This document shows positions 8,147 to 16,572 of a stretch of DNA of 64,000 nucleotides, in pieces. The stretch's first letter is position 1, and each line of letters begins with the position of its first letter. Both the position numbers and the translations under genes were made by a program. The stretch is from assembly GCF_004791585.1 (NCBI RefSeq), contig NZ_SRUU01000012.1, forward strand, positions 1-64,000, written 5' to 3'. Below the pieces are notes generated by a model. The model ran no database searches. It was not told the origin of the DNA and saw only the letters and a program-made list of their open reading frames with translations. This DNA is from Mesorhizobium sp. M1C.F.Ca.ET.210.01.1.1. Lineage in GTDB: Bacteria; Pseudomonadota; Alphaproteobacteria; Rhizobiales; Rhizobiaceae.

Positions 8147-9754
8147 ATGATGAGCAGCCATTTCATCGGCATCGACATCGGCACCGGCAGTGCCCGCGCC
8201 GGCGTCTTTGATGAAGCCGGCGCCATGCTTGCATCCGCCAAGGCCGATATCGCCATCTGGCACGCCGAAGGCCATATCGTCGAGCAATCGAGCAACGACA
8301 TCTGGCGCGCCGTTGCGGCCGCTGTCCGCGAGGCGGTGTCGCTCGCCGGCATTTCCGCGCAATCGGTACATGGCATTGGCTTCGACGCGACCTGCTCGCT
8401 TGTCGTTCTGGGACGAGGCGGCGCGCCGCTAACGGTGAGCCTGTCTGGCGATCCGGAGCGCAACATCATCGTCTGGATGGATCACCGCGCCACCGAGCAG
8501 GCGCGCCGCATCAACGACACCGGCGAAGATGTGCTCACCTATGTCGGCGGCGCCATCTCTCCGGAGATGGAAACGCCGAAGCTCCTGTGGCTCGCCGAGA
8601 ACATGCCGCGGACTTTCGCTGACGCCTGGCAGTTCATGGACCTCGCCGATTTCCTGACCTGGCGGGCGACCGGCGGCCTGGCGCGCTCGACCTGCACGGT
8701 AACCTGCAAATGGACCTATCTCGCGCATGAGGCGCGATGGGACGACGCCTATTTCCGTAAAGTGGGGCTGGGCGCGCTGGCGGACGAGAAATTCGAGCGC
8801 ATCGGCACCGAGATCGTGGCGCCCGGGAGCGCTCTCGCCAACGGCCTGACGAACGAGGCGGCGGCCGAGCTTGGCCTTTTGCCTGGAACGCCGGTCGCTG
8901 CCGGCATGATCGACGCCCACGCCGGCGGCATCGGTTCGGTCGGCGCGCGCGGCGCCGGCAGCGCGACGACGCGCATGGCCTATGTCTTCGGCACCTCCGC
9001 CTGCACCATGACGACGACCGAGCAGGCCGCCTTCGTGCCTGGCGTGTGGGGGCCTTATTTCTCCGCCATGGTGCCGGGCCTGTGGCTGAACGAAGGCGGC
9101 CAGTCGGCGGCCGGCGCCGCCATCGACCGCCTGGTCGGCATGCACCCAGCCGCTGCCGAGCTTGCCGGCGTCGCGGCGCGAAACGGCCAGAGCCTCAGCC
9201 AATGGCTGGCGCGGGAGGCTGAACAGCGAGGCGGCGCATCCAGGGCCGACAAGCTCATCGGCGGCCTGCACGTCGTTCCCGAGTTTCTCGGCAATCGCGC
9301 CCCCTTGGCCAATCCCGACGCGCGCGGGCTGATCGCCGGCCTGGACATGGCGACCGGCGCCGACAGCCTCGTCGCGCTTTATCTCGCCGGCCTCTGCGGC
9401 CTCGGCTACGGCGCCCGGCAGATCCTCGAAGCCATGCGCGCCTGCGGCATCACGATCGACACGATCGCCATCAGCGGCGGCGCGGGACAGAGCCCGCTGG
9501 TGCGGCAGCTCATCGCCGACACCACCGGCAAGCTGGTCTACGCGCCGACGTCGCCAGAGCCGGTGCTGCTCGGCTCGGCAATGCTCGGCGCCGTTGCCGC
9601 CGGCCGTCATCCCGACCTTCCGGCGGCCATGGCGGCGATGTCGGAGGTGGGCGAGATCTATTCGCCCAACTCCTCGCTTGCCTCCTGGCACGACAGGCGC
9701 TTCGCGGCGTTCGAACGCCTGCAGGCCGCGGCGCTGTCGGTGTTGACTGCCTGA
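8147..9754 (+). CDS. FGGY family carbohydrate (pentulose) kinase
   Basis: A 535-residue ATP-dependent sugar kinase. The N-terminal phosphate loop GIDIGTGSARAGVFD and the C-terminal ISGGAGQSPLVRQLIAD motif belong to the FGGY fold. The overall pattern (IVWMDHRA, SPEMETPKLLWL) matches ribulokinase-type pentulose kinases, so ribulose or a related ketose is the likely substrate, inferred from family only. Two ATG codons sit at 8147 and 8150 and neither has a strong ribosome binding site. It follows the AraC gene, suggesting a two-gene module, and ends 18 bases before a strong hairpin. Confidence 0.85.
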   Translation: MMSSHFIGIDIGTGSARAGVFDEAGAMLASAKADIAIWHAEGHIVEQSSNDIWRAVAAAVREAVSLAGISAQSVHGIGFDATCSLVVLGRGGAPLTVSLSGDPERNIIVWMDHRATEQARRINDTGEDVLTYVGGAISPEMETPKLLWLAENMPRTFADAWQFMDLADFLTWRATGGLARSTCTVTCKWTYLAHEARWDDAYFRKVGLGALADEKFERIGTEIVAPGSALANGLTNEAAAELGLLPGTPVAAGMIDAHAGGIGSVGARGAGSATTRMAYVFGTSACTMTTTEQAAFVPGVWGPYFSAMVPGLWLNEGGQSAAGAAIDRLVGMHPAAAELAGVAARNGQSLSQWLAREAEQRGGASRADKLIGGLHVVPEFLGNRAPLANPDARGLIAGLDMATGADSLVALYLAGLCGLGYGARQILEAMRACGITIDTIAISGGAGQSPLVRQLIADTTGKLVYAPTSPEPVLLGSAMLGAVAAGRHPDLPAAMAAMSEVGEIYSPNSSLASWHDRRFAAFERLQAAALSVLTA

Positions 9755-9771
9755 TCTTCCATTGGCGGTTA

Positions 9772-9797
9772 TGCGCCGGGAACCATCGCCCGGCGCA
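9772..9797 (+). terminator. Hairpin after the FGGY kinase
   Basis: TGCGCCGGG and CCCGGCGCA form perfect 9-bp arms with an 8-base loop, 17 bases after the stop codon. No T-run follows, so it may be a transcript-end or stability hairpin rather than a classic intrinsic terminator. Confidence 0.5.
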
Positions 9798-9823
9798 GGG
9801 GTTGTGTCGTCAGACTTCGAGAC

Positions 9824-9852
9824 AAGGAAGGTGAGACAAGGAAGGTGAGACG
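9824..9852 (+). repeat. Short tandem repeat carrying the ribosome binding site
   Basis: The 14-mer GAGACAAGGAAGGT occurs twice in succession just before the ATG at 9853, and the second copy supplies the AAGGTGAGACG Shine-Dalgarno region. This is a small duplication in a 5' leader. Confidence 0.6.
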
Positions 9853-10248
9853 ATGCGGACGTTGACGATGATGCTTGCGCTTTCAACCTTTGCCTTGGCG
9901 CAGCCGGTGTCCGCACAGCACGCCGATCCGCAGCCGCCCCAGGCTTTGCCGCCGGTTGAGCAGCCCCTGCCCGACCAGCCGCCGCCCGATCCGGGAAATT
10001 CCGGTCAGAACGTGACCAATGTCGTGGTGGTGGCGATCGAGGACCTGCCCGCGGAGATCAAGGCCCAGGCTGAAGCCGTGGTCACCAGGACGACTGCCAA
10101 GGACCTGGCCAGGCTGCAGAATTCGGTCGACGCCTCGCCTGAAGCCGTATCGGTCCTGCGCGCGAATGGACTGAATTCCTCGCAGGTCGTCGCCGCCAAC
10201 ATCGATGGCGACGGCACGCTGACGCTGATCATCCAGACCACGACTTGA
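9853..10248 (+). CDS. Small secreted proline-rich hypothetical protein
   Basis: A 131-residue protein with a clear signal peptide (hydrophobic run after MRTLTMM, ending near VSAQ at about residue 22). A Pro/Gln-rich linker (about 25-50) and a mixed alpha/beta tail of about 80 residues follow. It is probably periplasmic. I do not recognise the family. The start ATG follows AAGGTGAGACG. It stands alone between the kinase and the orphan nuoD. Confidence 0.75.
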   Translation: MRTLTMMLALSTFALAQPVSAQHADPQPPQALPPVEQPLPDQPPPDPGNSGQNVTNVVVVAIEDLPAEIKAQAEAVVTRTTAKDLARLQNSVDASPEAVSVLRANGLNSSQVVAANIDGDGTLTLIIQTTT

Positions 10249-10310
10249 TCGGCCCCAGATCGGTTCAGCGCACCGGCCGAGGCAAAACCAGATTTCGCTG
10301 AGGGGCCGCT

Positions 10311-11501
10311 ATGGCCGAAACCGCCGTCCGCAATTTCACCCTCAACTTCGGGCCGCAGCACCCGTCGGCGCATGGCGTGCTCAGGCTGGTGCTGGAGTTG
10401 GACGGCGAGATCGTCGACCGCGCCGATCCGCATATCGGCCTGCTCCACCGCGGCACCGAGAAGCTGATCGAATACAAGAGCTACCTGCAGGCCCTGCCCT
10501 ATTTCGACCGGCTCGACTATGTGGCGCCGATGAACCAGGAGCATGCCTTCTGCCTCGCCACCGAGAAGCTGCTCGAAATTTCTGTTCCCCGGCGTGGGCA
10601 GCTCATCCGCGTCCTGTTTTGCGAGATCGGCCGGCTGTTGTCGCATCTGCTCAACGTCACCACGCAGGCCATGGATATCGGCGCACTGACGCCGCCGCTC
10701 TGGGGCTTCGCCGAGCGCGAGAAGCTGATGGTCTTCTATGAACGCGCGTCCGGCGCCCGTATGCACGCCAACTATTTCAGGGTCGGCGGCGTGCATCAGG
10801 ATCTGCCGGGGCAGCTGCTCGACGACATCTGGGACTTCTGCGATCCGTTCTTGAAGGTCTGCGACAATCTCGAAGGCCTGCTGACCGGGAGCCGCATCTT
10901 CAAGCAGCGCAACGTCGATGTCGGCGTGATCTCGCTCGACGATGCCTGGGCCTGGGGTTTCTCCGGCCCGATGGTGCGCGGGTCGGGCGCCGCATGGGAT
11001 CTGCGCAAGGCGCAGCCTTATGAGTGCTACCCTGAGATGGAGTTCGACATCCCGATCGGCAAGCACGGCGACTGCTACGACCGCTATCTCGTGCGCATGG
11101 AGGAGATGCGGCAGTCGGTGCGGATCATGAGGCAGTGCCTTGAAAGGCTGCGCTCGGCCGACGGGCAGGGGCCGGTCGCCGTGGCAGACCGGAAGATCAC
11201 GCCGCCGCGGCGCGCCACCATGAAGCGCTCGATGGAAGCGATGATCCAGCATTTCAAGCTCTACACCGAAGGGCACCGCGTGCCGGCTGGCGAGGTCTAC
11301 GCCGCGGTGGAGGCGCCGAAAGGGGAATTCGGCGTGTATCTGGTCTCGGACGGCAGCAACGTTCCATACCGCTGCAAGATACGTGCGCCGTCCTTCGCCC
11401 ACCTCCAGGCGATGGACTATCTGTCGCGCGGGCACATGATCGCCGATGTCGCGGCCATCATCGGATCCCTGGACATCGTATTCGGCGAGATCGATCGCTG
11501 A
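10311..11501 (+). CDS. nuoD: NADH-quinone oxidoreductase subunit D, stand-alone copy
   Basis: A 396-residue 49-kDa-type subunit of respiratory complex I. It has the family hallmarks [14 protein letters not shown] near the N-terminus, [19 protein letters not shown], and the C-terminal [14 protein letters not shown]. The length is typical. In complex I this subunit lines the quinone site together with NuoB. What is odd is the context: no other nuo gene is present in the window, so this is an orphan paralogue. It may replace NuoD under some condition or belong to a dispersed second complex. The start ATG 10311 follows a weak GAGGGGCCGCT. Confidence 0.9.
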   Translation: MAETAVRNFTLNFGPQHPSAHGVLRLVLELDGEIVDRADPHIGLLHRGTEKLIEYKSYLQALPYFDRLDYVAPMNQEHAFCLATEKLLEISVPRRGQLIRVLFCEIGRLLSHLLNVTTQAMDIGALTPPLWGFAEREKLMVFYERASGARMHANYFRVGGVHQDLPGQLLDDIWDFCDPFLKVCDNLEGLLTGSRIFKQRNVDVGVISLDDAWAWGFSGPMVRGSGAAWDLRKAQPYECYPEMEFDIPIGKHGDCYDRYLVRMEEMRQSVRIMRQCLERLRSADGQGPVAVADRKITPPRRATMKRSMEAMIQHFKLYTEGHRVPAGEVYAAVEAPKGEFGVYLVSDGSNVPYRCKIRAPSFAHLQAMDYLSRGHMIADVAAIIGSLDIVFGEIDR

Positions 11502-11618
11502 CTGACGGCGCGCCAAACCTCATCTCTCGACGGCTGGGGAGAAGCAGGCAACCCCCCGTCTCCGATCAAGTCCGATATGGAAGCTTTTGCCGCGGCTCTG
11601 ACAGCCGCGGCAATCGCC

Positions 11619-12053
11619 TCAGTGCATGAACACCCCTCTCAGCCAGGCCAAGATGCCCGAGCCTGGAGAGATGGCCGCGCGGACGCGGGACGCCGCCCAG
11701 CGTGCCGGCAGGCTGGCGCCGACATGGCAGTGGCAGACGACCTCGTGCAGCTGCCAGTCGCTGAGTTCGAAGAAGCGCTTCGCTTCGCCGTAAGTGTCGT
11801 CCCGAAGGCCCTGCGCACGGAAGATCGGGTCTTCGAAAGCGACGGTGATCGGCGAACCGGCGGAGCGCATTTTCTCGCGCACGTCGGGAGTCGTGTATTC
11901 TGTGCCCGCAAGCGCCACGAGGCGCCGGCCGGGATCCTGCTCGAGAAGTTGCGCCCAGCGTTCGAGGCGCTGGCCTCGACTGGCGATGAGAACCGCTGCT
12001 TCAGCATGAACGTCGGCAACGGCATTGAGTTGGTCTACGGTTTGGTGCTTCAA
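11619..12053 (-). CDS. Conserved-looking hypothetical protein
   Basis: A 144-residue protein read from TTG 12053, which is preceded by a strong AGGAGGCGGCC at the right distance. The sequence begins with KHQTVDQLNAVADVHAEAAV and has a Cys/His cluster (VCHCHVG) near residue 110. It has no signal peptide. I do not recognise the family. It is convergent with nuoD, and codon use fits a real gene. Confidence 0.6.
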   Translation of the reverse strand: MKHQTVDQLNAVADVHAEAAVLIASRGQRLERWAQLLEQDPGRRLVALAGTEYTTPDVREKMRSAGSPITVAFEDPIFRAQGLRDDTYGEAKRFFELSDWQLHEVVCHCHVGASLPARWAASRVRAAISPGSGILAWLRGVFMH

Positions 12054-12360
12054 GGCCGCCTCCTATGTCGGCAGATGATCACCCGCCCCGCAACGGAACT
12101 AAGGCGCTGCATGGCGCCGGCAAGGGCGAAATGGGCGACGGAAAATCATTTGATCGTCATTCGTGCCCGGCGGCGCCGAAACGCGACGAAGATCAATGCG
12201 GAACCATCCCGAGTCGCTACCGTTCTGCCCAGCGTAGCCGCCGGTCGGGTGCTCGATGAGTGCCGGGGCGATCATCCATCATGTTCTGGTCAGGCAGACA
12301 TCCGGTTGCCGGAAACCGCATCACGCCGACAGTTCGCAGCGCAACGAGGGAAGTCAATTG
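12054..12360. other. 307-base intergenic region
   Basis: No supported gene. A 64-codon open frame starts at ATG 12065 but lacks a Shine-Dalgarno sequence and resembles no family I know. Promoters for the divergent genes on either side presumably lie here. Confidence 0.45.
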
Positions 12361-12543
12361 ATGGCCATTCTCCCCAATCCCGACCCGACGCCGACGCCGG
12401 TCCCCACGCCGCCGCCTTTTCCCGACCCGAAGCCGTTGCGCGAACCCGATCCGGAGAGGATGCCGGACGAGGAATCCTTCCCCAATCCGGATGAGAACGA
12501 CGTGCCGCCCAAGCACTCGAGGGCAGGCCCGCTTCGATGCTAG
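12361..12543 (+). CDS. Short proline/aspartate-rich protein
   Basis: A 60-residue protein starting MAILPNPDPTPTPVPTPPP and continuing as an acidic, proline-rich chain without a signal peptide. It is low-complexity and probably disordered. A GAGGGAAG sits 8 bases before the ATG. Similar tiny Pro-Asp-rich proteins are common in rhizobia, but the function is unknown and it could still be spurious. Confidence 0.45.
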   Translation: MAILPNPDPTPTPVPTPPPFPDPKPLREPDPERMPDEESFPNPDENDVPPKHSRAGPLRC

Positions 12544-12649
12544 TCGAAATGGCCGGCCGGCGGCGCCTCGGGCAGCCCTCCGTCCTAGGTGGCTGCTCGA
12601 AGCGATAACGCACAGCGCCATAGACCGCATGGGCGGCGTGACCGCATCT

Positions 12650-13309
12650 TCATGATCTGACGGCGAGCAGGAAATGCAGTCCGAGCCAACCAAGCGGACC
12701 GCCTTCTATGCGCTCGAAGCCGGCTGCCGCCATCGGTTCGCGAAGGCGATGCAGATCGAACTGGCCATGCATGCCGTGCTTTGCCGACATGTGCCCGCGC
12801 TCGCTCACGGGGCCGGCATAGTCGATCAGCAACAGCCGCCCGCCGGGAGGCAGGACGCGCGCGGCCTCGCGCAGGCAAAGGCCGCGCCGCGCCTCCGGCA
12901 CCATGTGCAGCACCGTCGTGAAAGTGACGGCGTCGAAGCGACCGTCCTCGAACGGCAGTTCGGCCGCATCGGCATGGTGAAACGCGATGTCGAGACCCGC
13001 CCGGCTTGCCTTGCGGCGAGCGACGGCAAGCATCTTTTCGGAAACGTCGACGCCAACCACCGATCCGCCGGGCCCAACGCGGCGCCAGGCCGCGATCGCC
13101 TGCGTGCCGGTGCCGCATCCGACGTCCAGCAGGTGGAAGCCCGGCGCCAGGCCTGTCAGATCGAGCAGAGCCTCGCGATAGGCCCGGTCGCGCCCACGGG
13201 TCAGCATGAGGACCAGCAGGTCGTAGAGACGCGGAAAGCCGATGCCCTTGTTGGCATCCGGGCCGATTGCCGCCCCGGCATTGCGCGCTTCGCTTCGCAT
13301 ATGGTGCAT
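12650..13309 (-). CDS. Class I SAM-dependent methyltransferase
   Basis: A 219-residue UbiE/Methyltransf_11-type enzyme. Motif I is LLDVGCGTGTQA, followed by VVGVDVSEKML, a DAAELPFEDGRFDAVTF segment and REAARVLPPGGRLLLIDY. The start is ATG 13309 after AAGGATGG; the frame stays open upstream but the ribosome binding site favours this start. It is divergent from a TetR regulator, with paired inverted repeats between them, so it is probably the regulator's target. The substrate cannot be read from the sequence. Confidence 0.85.
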   Translation of the reverse strand: MHHMRSEARNAGAAIGPDANKGIGFPRLYDLLVLMLTRGRDRAYREALLDLTGLAPGFHLLDVGCGTGTQAIAAWRRVGPGGSVVGVDVSEKMLAVARRKASRAGLDIAFHHADAAELPFEDGRFDAVTFTTVLHMVPEARRGLCLREAARVLPPGGRLLLIDYAGPVSERGHMSAKHGMHGQFDLHRLREPMAAAGFERIEGGPLGWLGLHFLLAVRS

Positions 13310-13410
13310 GCTTGTCCATCCTTTCTTCAACAGCGCCAAAGGCCAGTGCCCGCGAACGCCGGAACAGCGGCTGTCGGCTCGTGAAACTTCGAAACAGTCG
13401 GTATAATAAT

Positions 13411-13467
13411 GGACATGCTGTCCGGGATTTCGACAGACGATGCAGGCAAAATGTCCGTTAGTGGACA
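13411..13467. promoter_or_regulatory. Paired inverted repeats between methyltransferase and TetR genes
   Basis: GGACATGCTGTCC (13411-13423) and TGTCCGTTAGTGGACA (13452-13467) are two inverted repeats built from the same GGACA/TGTCC half-site. A TATAAT box lies at 13402-13407. The layout suits a TetR-family operator controlling both divergent genes. Confidence 0.5.
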
Positions 13468-13543
13468 ATCCAGGCCTGCCGTTCTGGAAAACGCGCCGGA
13501 AGCGGCGCTCCGTCAGTGTGGAAGGGCGTAGGAGGAGTGATCC

Positions 13544-14146
13544 ATGCCACGGGATATCGATCGGCGGGCCGCCCGTACGCGCAAAGCGCTTCATCAGGCG
13601 CTGCTGACGCTCATGCTGCGCAAGGGCTACGAGGCTCTATCCGTGCAGGACATCATCGATGAAGCCGATGTCGGCCGCTCAACCTTCTACGCCCACTATA
13701 CCGGCAAGGAGGACCTCTTGCGCAGCGGTTTCCAGATGCTTCGACAGGAGCTCAAGGAGGCACAATCGACGGTACGTGCGGGAGCCGAAGCATCACACGG
13801 CGATCCGCTTGGCTTCAGCACGGCCATGTTCGATCATGCCGCCCGGTATGCCGACCACTATCGGACGATGATCGGCGGGCGAGGCGGTGCGGTGACGGAG
13901 AACGAGATCCGCCTGATCCTGTCGGAAATGGTGCGGCAGGAACTGCCCGCTACCCTTCACGGCGACGCCGCCCCGCGCGACTTCGTCGTGCAATTCATCG
14001 TCGGCGCCTTTCTTACGGCGCTGAACTGGTGGTTCGAGCGGAAGCCGAAACTGTCGCCGTCCCAGGTCGACGCCATGTTCCGCAGCCTGGTGCTCCACGG
14101 GCTGTCATCCTCTATCGGTGGCGACCGCCGACCGTCGGCGGATTAG
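13544..14146 (+). CDS. TetR/AcrR family transcriptional regulator
   Basis: A 200-residue repressor. The N-terminal helix-turn-helix (about 8-55) reads KALHQALLTLMLRKGYEALS followed by the DIIDEADVGRSTFYAHYTGKEDLL signature. The remaining helical domain would bind an unknown ligand. GGAGGAGTGATCC precedes ATG 13544. It is divergent from a methyltransferase and probably autoregulated through the inverted repeats in between. Confidence 0.88.
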   Translation: MPRDIDRRAARTRKALHQALLTLMLRKGYEALSVQDIIDEADVGRSTFYAHYTGKEDLLRSGFQMLRQELKEAQSTVRAGAEASHGDPLGFSTAMFDHAARYADHYRTMIGGRGGAVTENEIRLILSEMVRQELPATLHGDAAPRDFVVQFIVGAFLTALNWWFERKPKLSPSQVDAMFRSLVLHGLSSSIGGDRRPSAD

Positions 14147-14198
14147 CATGCCATACATTGCGGGGCGGACCGACTGAACTGAAGGATCCGGCCGCGCT

Positions 14199-15383
14199 TC
14201 ACCCAAACCGCGCTGCCGTCCAATCTCCCCCTGCCGCGTTCGACTCCACCGCCGCCGCGACGAACTTCACGCCGCGCGCGCCGTCGACAACGTCGGGCAC
14301 CTGCGCCACGCGCGCCGCATCGACAGTTCCGCCCGAACGATGCGCGCGGATGATGTCGGCGGCGTCGCGGTAGAAATTGGCGAAAGCCTCGATGTAGCCT
14401 TCCGGATGCGCGGCCGGCATGCGGGACACGCGCCGGGCTTCGGCAGTCGAGCCGTGGCCGCCGCGCACCAGCGTGCGCGTCTCTTCGCCATAGGGCGAGA
14501 AGCGCAGTTCCTCCGGCCGCGCGCCCGACCATTCGAGCCCAGCCTTCTCGCCATAGATGCGCACCGAAAGGTCATTGTAGTGGCCCGGCGAGGTCTGGCT
14601 GGCGAGAATGGTGCCGCGCGCGCCGCCGGTCCAGCGCACCAAGACATGCGCATTGTCGTCGAGCCGCCGTCCGGGCACGGCGGTGAAAAGGTCGGCTGAA
14701 ACCGCCTCGGCCTCGAAGCCGGAAATGAAGCTGGCCAGGTTGAAGGCATGCACGCCGATATCGGCGAGCACCGCCGATTGCCCGGCGCGCACCGGATCGG
14801 TGCGCCACTCGGCCTGCTTCTGGCCTTGCGCGTCGATCGGCTGCGTCAGCCAGTCCTGGATGTAGCCGCCATGCACCGAAACGATGCGCCCGAGTTCGCC
14901 TGCCGCCACCATCTCGCGCGCCTGCCGCACCATGGCGTAGCCGGTGTTGTTGAGCGTGACGACGAAGCGGCGCTTCCTCGCTCTTGTCAGCGACACCAGC
15001 GCTTCGGCCTCGGCAAGCGTTGTCGACAGCGGCTTGTCGCAGATGACGTCGATGCCGGCCTCGAGGAAGGCGGTCGCGATCGGCGCATGCAGATGGTTTG
15101 GCGTGACGATGACGACCGCCTCGATGCCGTCGGGGCGAGCCGCTTCCGCCTTTGCCATGGCGCGATAGTCGGCATAGCTGCGCTCCGGCGCGATGCCGAT
15201 CTCGGTCGCCGATGCGGCGGCGTTTTCCGGGTCCGAGGACAGCGCGCCGGCCACCAACGCGATCTGGTCGTCGAGCCGCATGGCCAGCCGGTGCACGGCG
15301 CCGATAAAGGCGTTGCGCCCTCCACCAACCATGCCGACCGCCAGTCGTTTGCGCTTCGATCCGTCAGCCGTTGCATAGACCAT
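14199..15383 (-). CDS. Gfo/Idh/MocA family NAD(P)-dependent oxidoreductase
   Basis: A 394-residue sugar dehydrogenase. The Rossmann loop VGMVGGGRNAFIGAVHR is at the N-terminus and the conserved Lys is in DVICDKPLSTTLAEAEAL. A C-terminal MocA domain follows (ADIGVHAFNLASFI). It probably oxidises or epimerises a sugar or inositol-like substrate. The start is ATG 15383, preceded by AGAGGATAAT. It is divergent from the RpiR regulator, and a GAA-N6-TTC half-palindrome lies in the shared promoter region. It belongs functionally to the sugar locus running to 24.5 kb. Confidence 0.87.
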   Translation of the reverse strand: MVYATADGSKRKRLAVGMVGGGRNAFIGAVHRLAMRLDDQIALVAGALSSDPENAAASATEIGIAPERSYADYRAMAKAEAARPDGIEAVVIVTPNHLHAPIATAFLEAGIDVICDKPLSTTLAEAEALVSLTRARKRRFVVTLNNTGYAMVRQAREMVAAGELGRIVSVHGGYIQDWLTQPIDAQGQKQAEWRTDPVRAGQSAVLADIGVHAFNLASFISGFEAEAVSADLFTAVPGRRLDDNAHVLVRWTGGARGTILASQTSPGHYNDLSVRIYGEKAGLEWSGARPEELRFSPYGEETRTLVRGGHGSTAEARRVSRMPAAHPEGYIEAFANFYRDAADIIRAHRSGGTVDAARVAQVPDVVDGARGVKFVAAAVESNAAGGDWTAARFG

Positions 15384-15455
15384 GGTTGCGATTATCCTCT
15401 TCTGAATGGCGATCCGGTACGGCAGTCGTCGCGGGGGGCTTTGCCAGACGCCGAC

Positions 15456-15495
15456 TACCATATTTTCGAATGATATTTCTATTTTTTGTTTTGTA
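15456..15495. promoter_or_regulatory. AT-rich divergent control region with RpiR-like site
   Basis: An AT-rich patch between the dehydrogenase and the RpiR gene. It contains CCATATTTTCGAA and GAA-TGATAT-TTC (15468-15479). Two elements are shared with 16521-16562: CCATATT..CGAA and, on the other strand, AAAATAGAAA. It is probably the autoregulatory site of the RpiR protein. Confidence 0.5.
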
Positions 15496-15604
15496 AAATT
15501 CTTGTGCCGCGTTAGCTTTTTCCGTGGCCTGGTTGATGGGCCGCATCCGGAAGGGAGGTTCGGATGACGCATCCGATCTTTGGGGCCGTGGCGGGGTCCA
15601 CAGC

Positions 15605-16501
15605 ATGAGCAACCGTCGCAAGCCGGCGAATGAACCGTCTCAACTCAGCCTGGAGACGGCGGCAGGGAAGCGCGGCCGCTCGCTCGCAGCGCTCGGCTAC
15701 ACCAAACCGCAAACCTATGAAGAGCTGCGCGCCGTGCTCTCCTCCGGCACCGTGCATTTCCCGAAGCGGCTGCGCCAGGTCGCCATCTTCCTGTGGCAGC
15801 ATCCGAGCGACGTGGCGCTGGGCACCATCGCCCAGGTGGCCGACCAGGCCGGCGTGCAGCCCTCGACGCTGGTGCGCTTCGCGCAAATCTTCGGCTATGC
15901 CGGATTCTCCGATTTCCAGGGCCTGTTCAAGGACCATATGAAAGGCTCCTGGCCGGAACGCGTGGACGCCGAACGCCCGGCAGGACCCAACGCCGACCTG
16001 CATTTCCTCAACGGCATGGTCGGCGCCTCGCAGGCCTCGCTCGGCCGCATCGGCAGCGGCTTCGACATCGACAGCTTCGAGAAGATGGCCGACCTGCTCG
16101 CCGGAGCCGAGCTGATCTATGTCATCGGCAGCAAGCGCGCCTTCCCCGTCACCACCTATCTTTCGCTGACGCTGTCGCAGCAGGGCGTGCGCAATGTGCT
16201 GGTCGACAATGTCGGCTCGACCGCGCTCGACCAGGTCGGCTGCACCGGCCCCCGCGACGCGGTGCTCGCCGTCTCCTTCAGCCCCTACAACTCGATCACG
16301 CCGGACCTGGTTGCCGTCGCGCATGAGCGCAAGGCGCGCATCGTCACCATCACCGACAGCACCTTCTCGCCGCTGGTGAAACTCTCCGACACCTGGCTGG
16401 AGGTGGTGGAACAGGATTTCGCAGGCTTCCGTTCACTGGCCGCGACGCTCGCCGTCGGCATGGCTTTGGTCCACGGCGTCGTCACCCGCCGGACAGGCTG
16501 A
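15605..16501 (+). CDS. RpiR/MurR family transcriptional regulator
   Basis: A 298-residue regulator with an N-terminal helix-turn-helix (about 50-120: LRQVAIFLWQHPSDVALGTI, then DQAGVQPSTLVRFAQIFGYAGFSDFQ) and a C-terminal SIS sugar-phosphate-binding domain (about 150-280: YVIGSKRAFPVTTYLSLTL). It probably represses the adjacent sugar genes until a sugar phosphate appears. The start is uncertain: ATG 15605 has a weak leader, and in-frame ATGs exist at 15524 and 15536. It is divergent from the MocA-type dehydrogenase and upstream of the SDR operon. Confidence 0.88.
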   Translation: MSNRRKPANEPSQLSLETAAGKRGRSLAALGYTKPQTYEELRAVLSSGTVHFPKRLRQVAIFLWQHPSDVALGTIAQVADQAGVQPSTLVRFAQIFGYAGFSDFQGLFKDHMKGSWPERVDAERPAGPNADLHFLNGMVGASQASLGRIGSGFDIDSFEKMADLLAGAELIYVIGSKRAFPVTTYLSLTLSQQGVRNVLVDNVGSTALDQVGCTGPRDAVLAVSFSPYNSITPDLVAVAHERKARIVTITDSTFSPLVKLSDTWLEVVEQDFAGFRSLAATLAVGMALVHGVVTRRTG

Positions 16502-16520
16502 CGGGCGCGATTGACTATCG

Positions 16521-16562
16521 GGAACTTTCGTTCCATATTCGAAAAAATAGAAACTTTGTTCC
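16521..16562 (+). promoter_or_regulatory. Two GGAA-N6-TTCC-type sites upstream of the SDR operon
   Basis: GGAACTTTCGTTCC (16521-16534) and AGAAACTTTGTTCC (16549-16562) are 28 bases apart, about three helical turns, flanking ATATTCGAAAAAAT. The first is a perfect GGAA-N6-TTCC palindrome, the motif I recall for the RpiR-type inositol repressor IolR of Sinorhizobium meliloti. They lie just before the SDR start, ideal for repression. Confidence 0.6.
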
Positions 16563-16572
16563 GGGAGAAGGA

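Noticed and set aside
9824-9852. Direct repeats considered as a mini CRISPR
   Set aside because: Only two short adjacent units with no spacer; better explained as a small leader duplication. No CRISPR array was seen anywhere in the window.
8429-9916. Long minus-strand open frame opposite the FGGY kinase
   Set aside because: Antisense artefact of high third-position GC; arginine- and alanine-rich, no ribosome binding site, no family resemblance.
12065-12259. 64-codon open frame MSADDHPPRNG...
   Set aside because: No ribosome binding site, the product is basic and low-complexity, and there is no support from neighbours.
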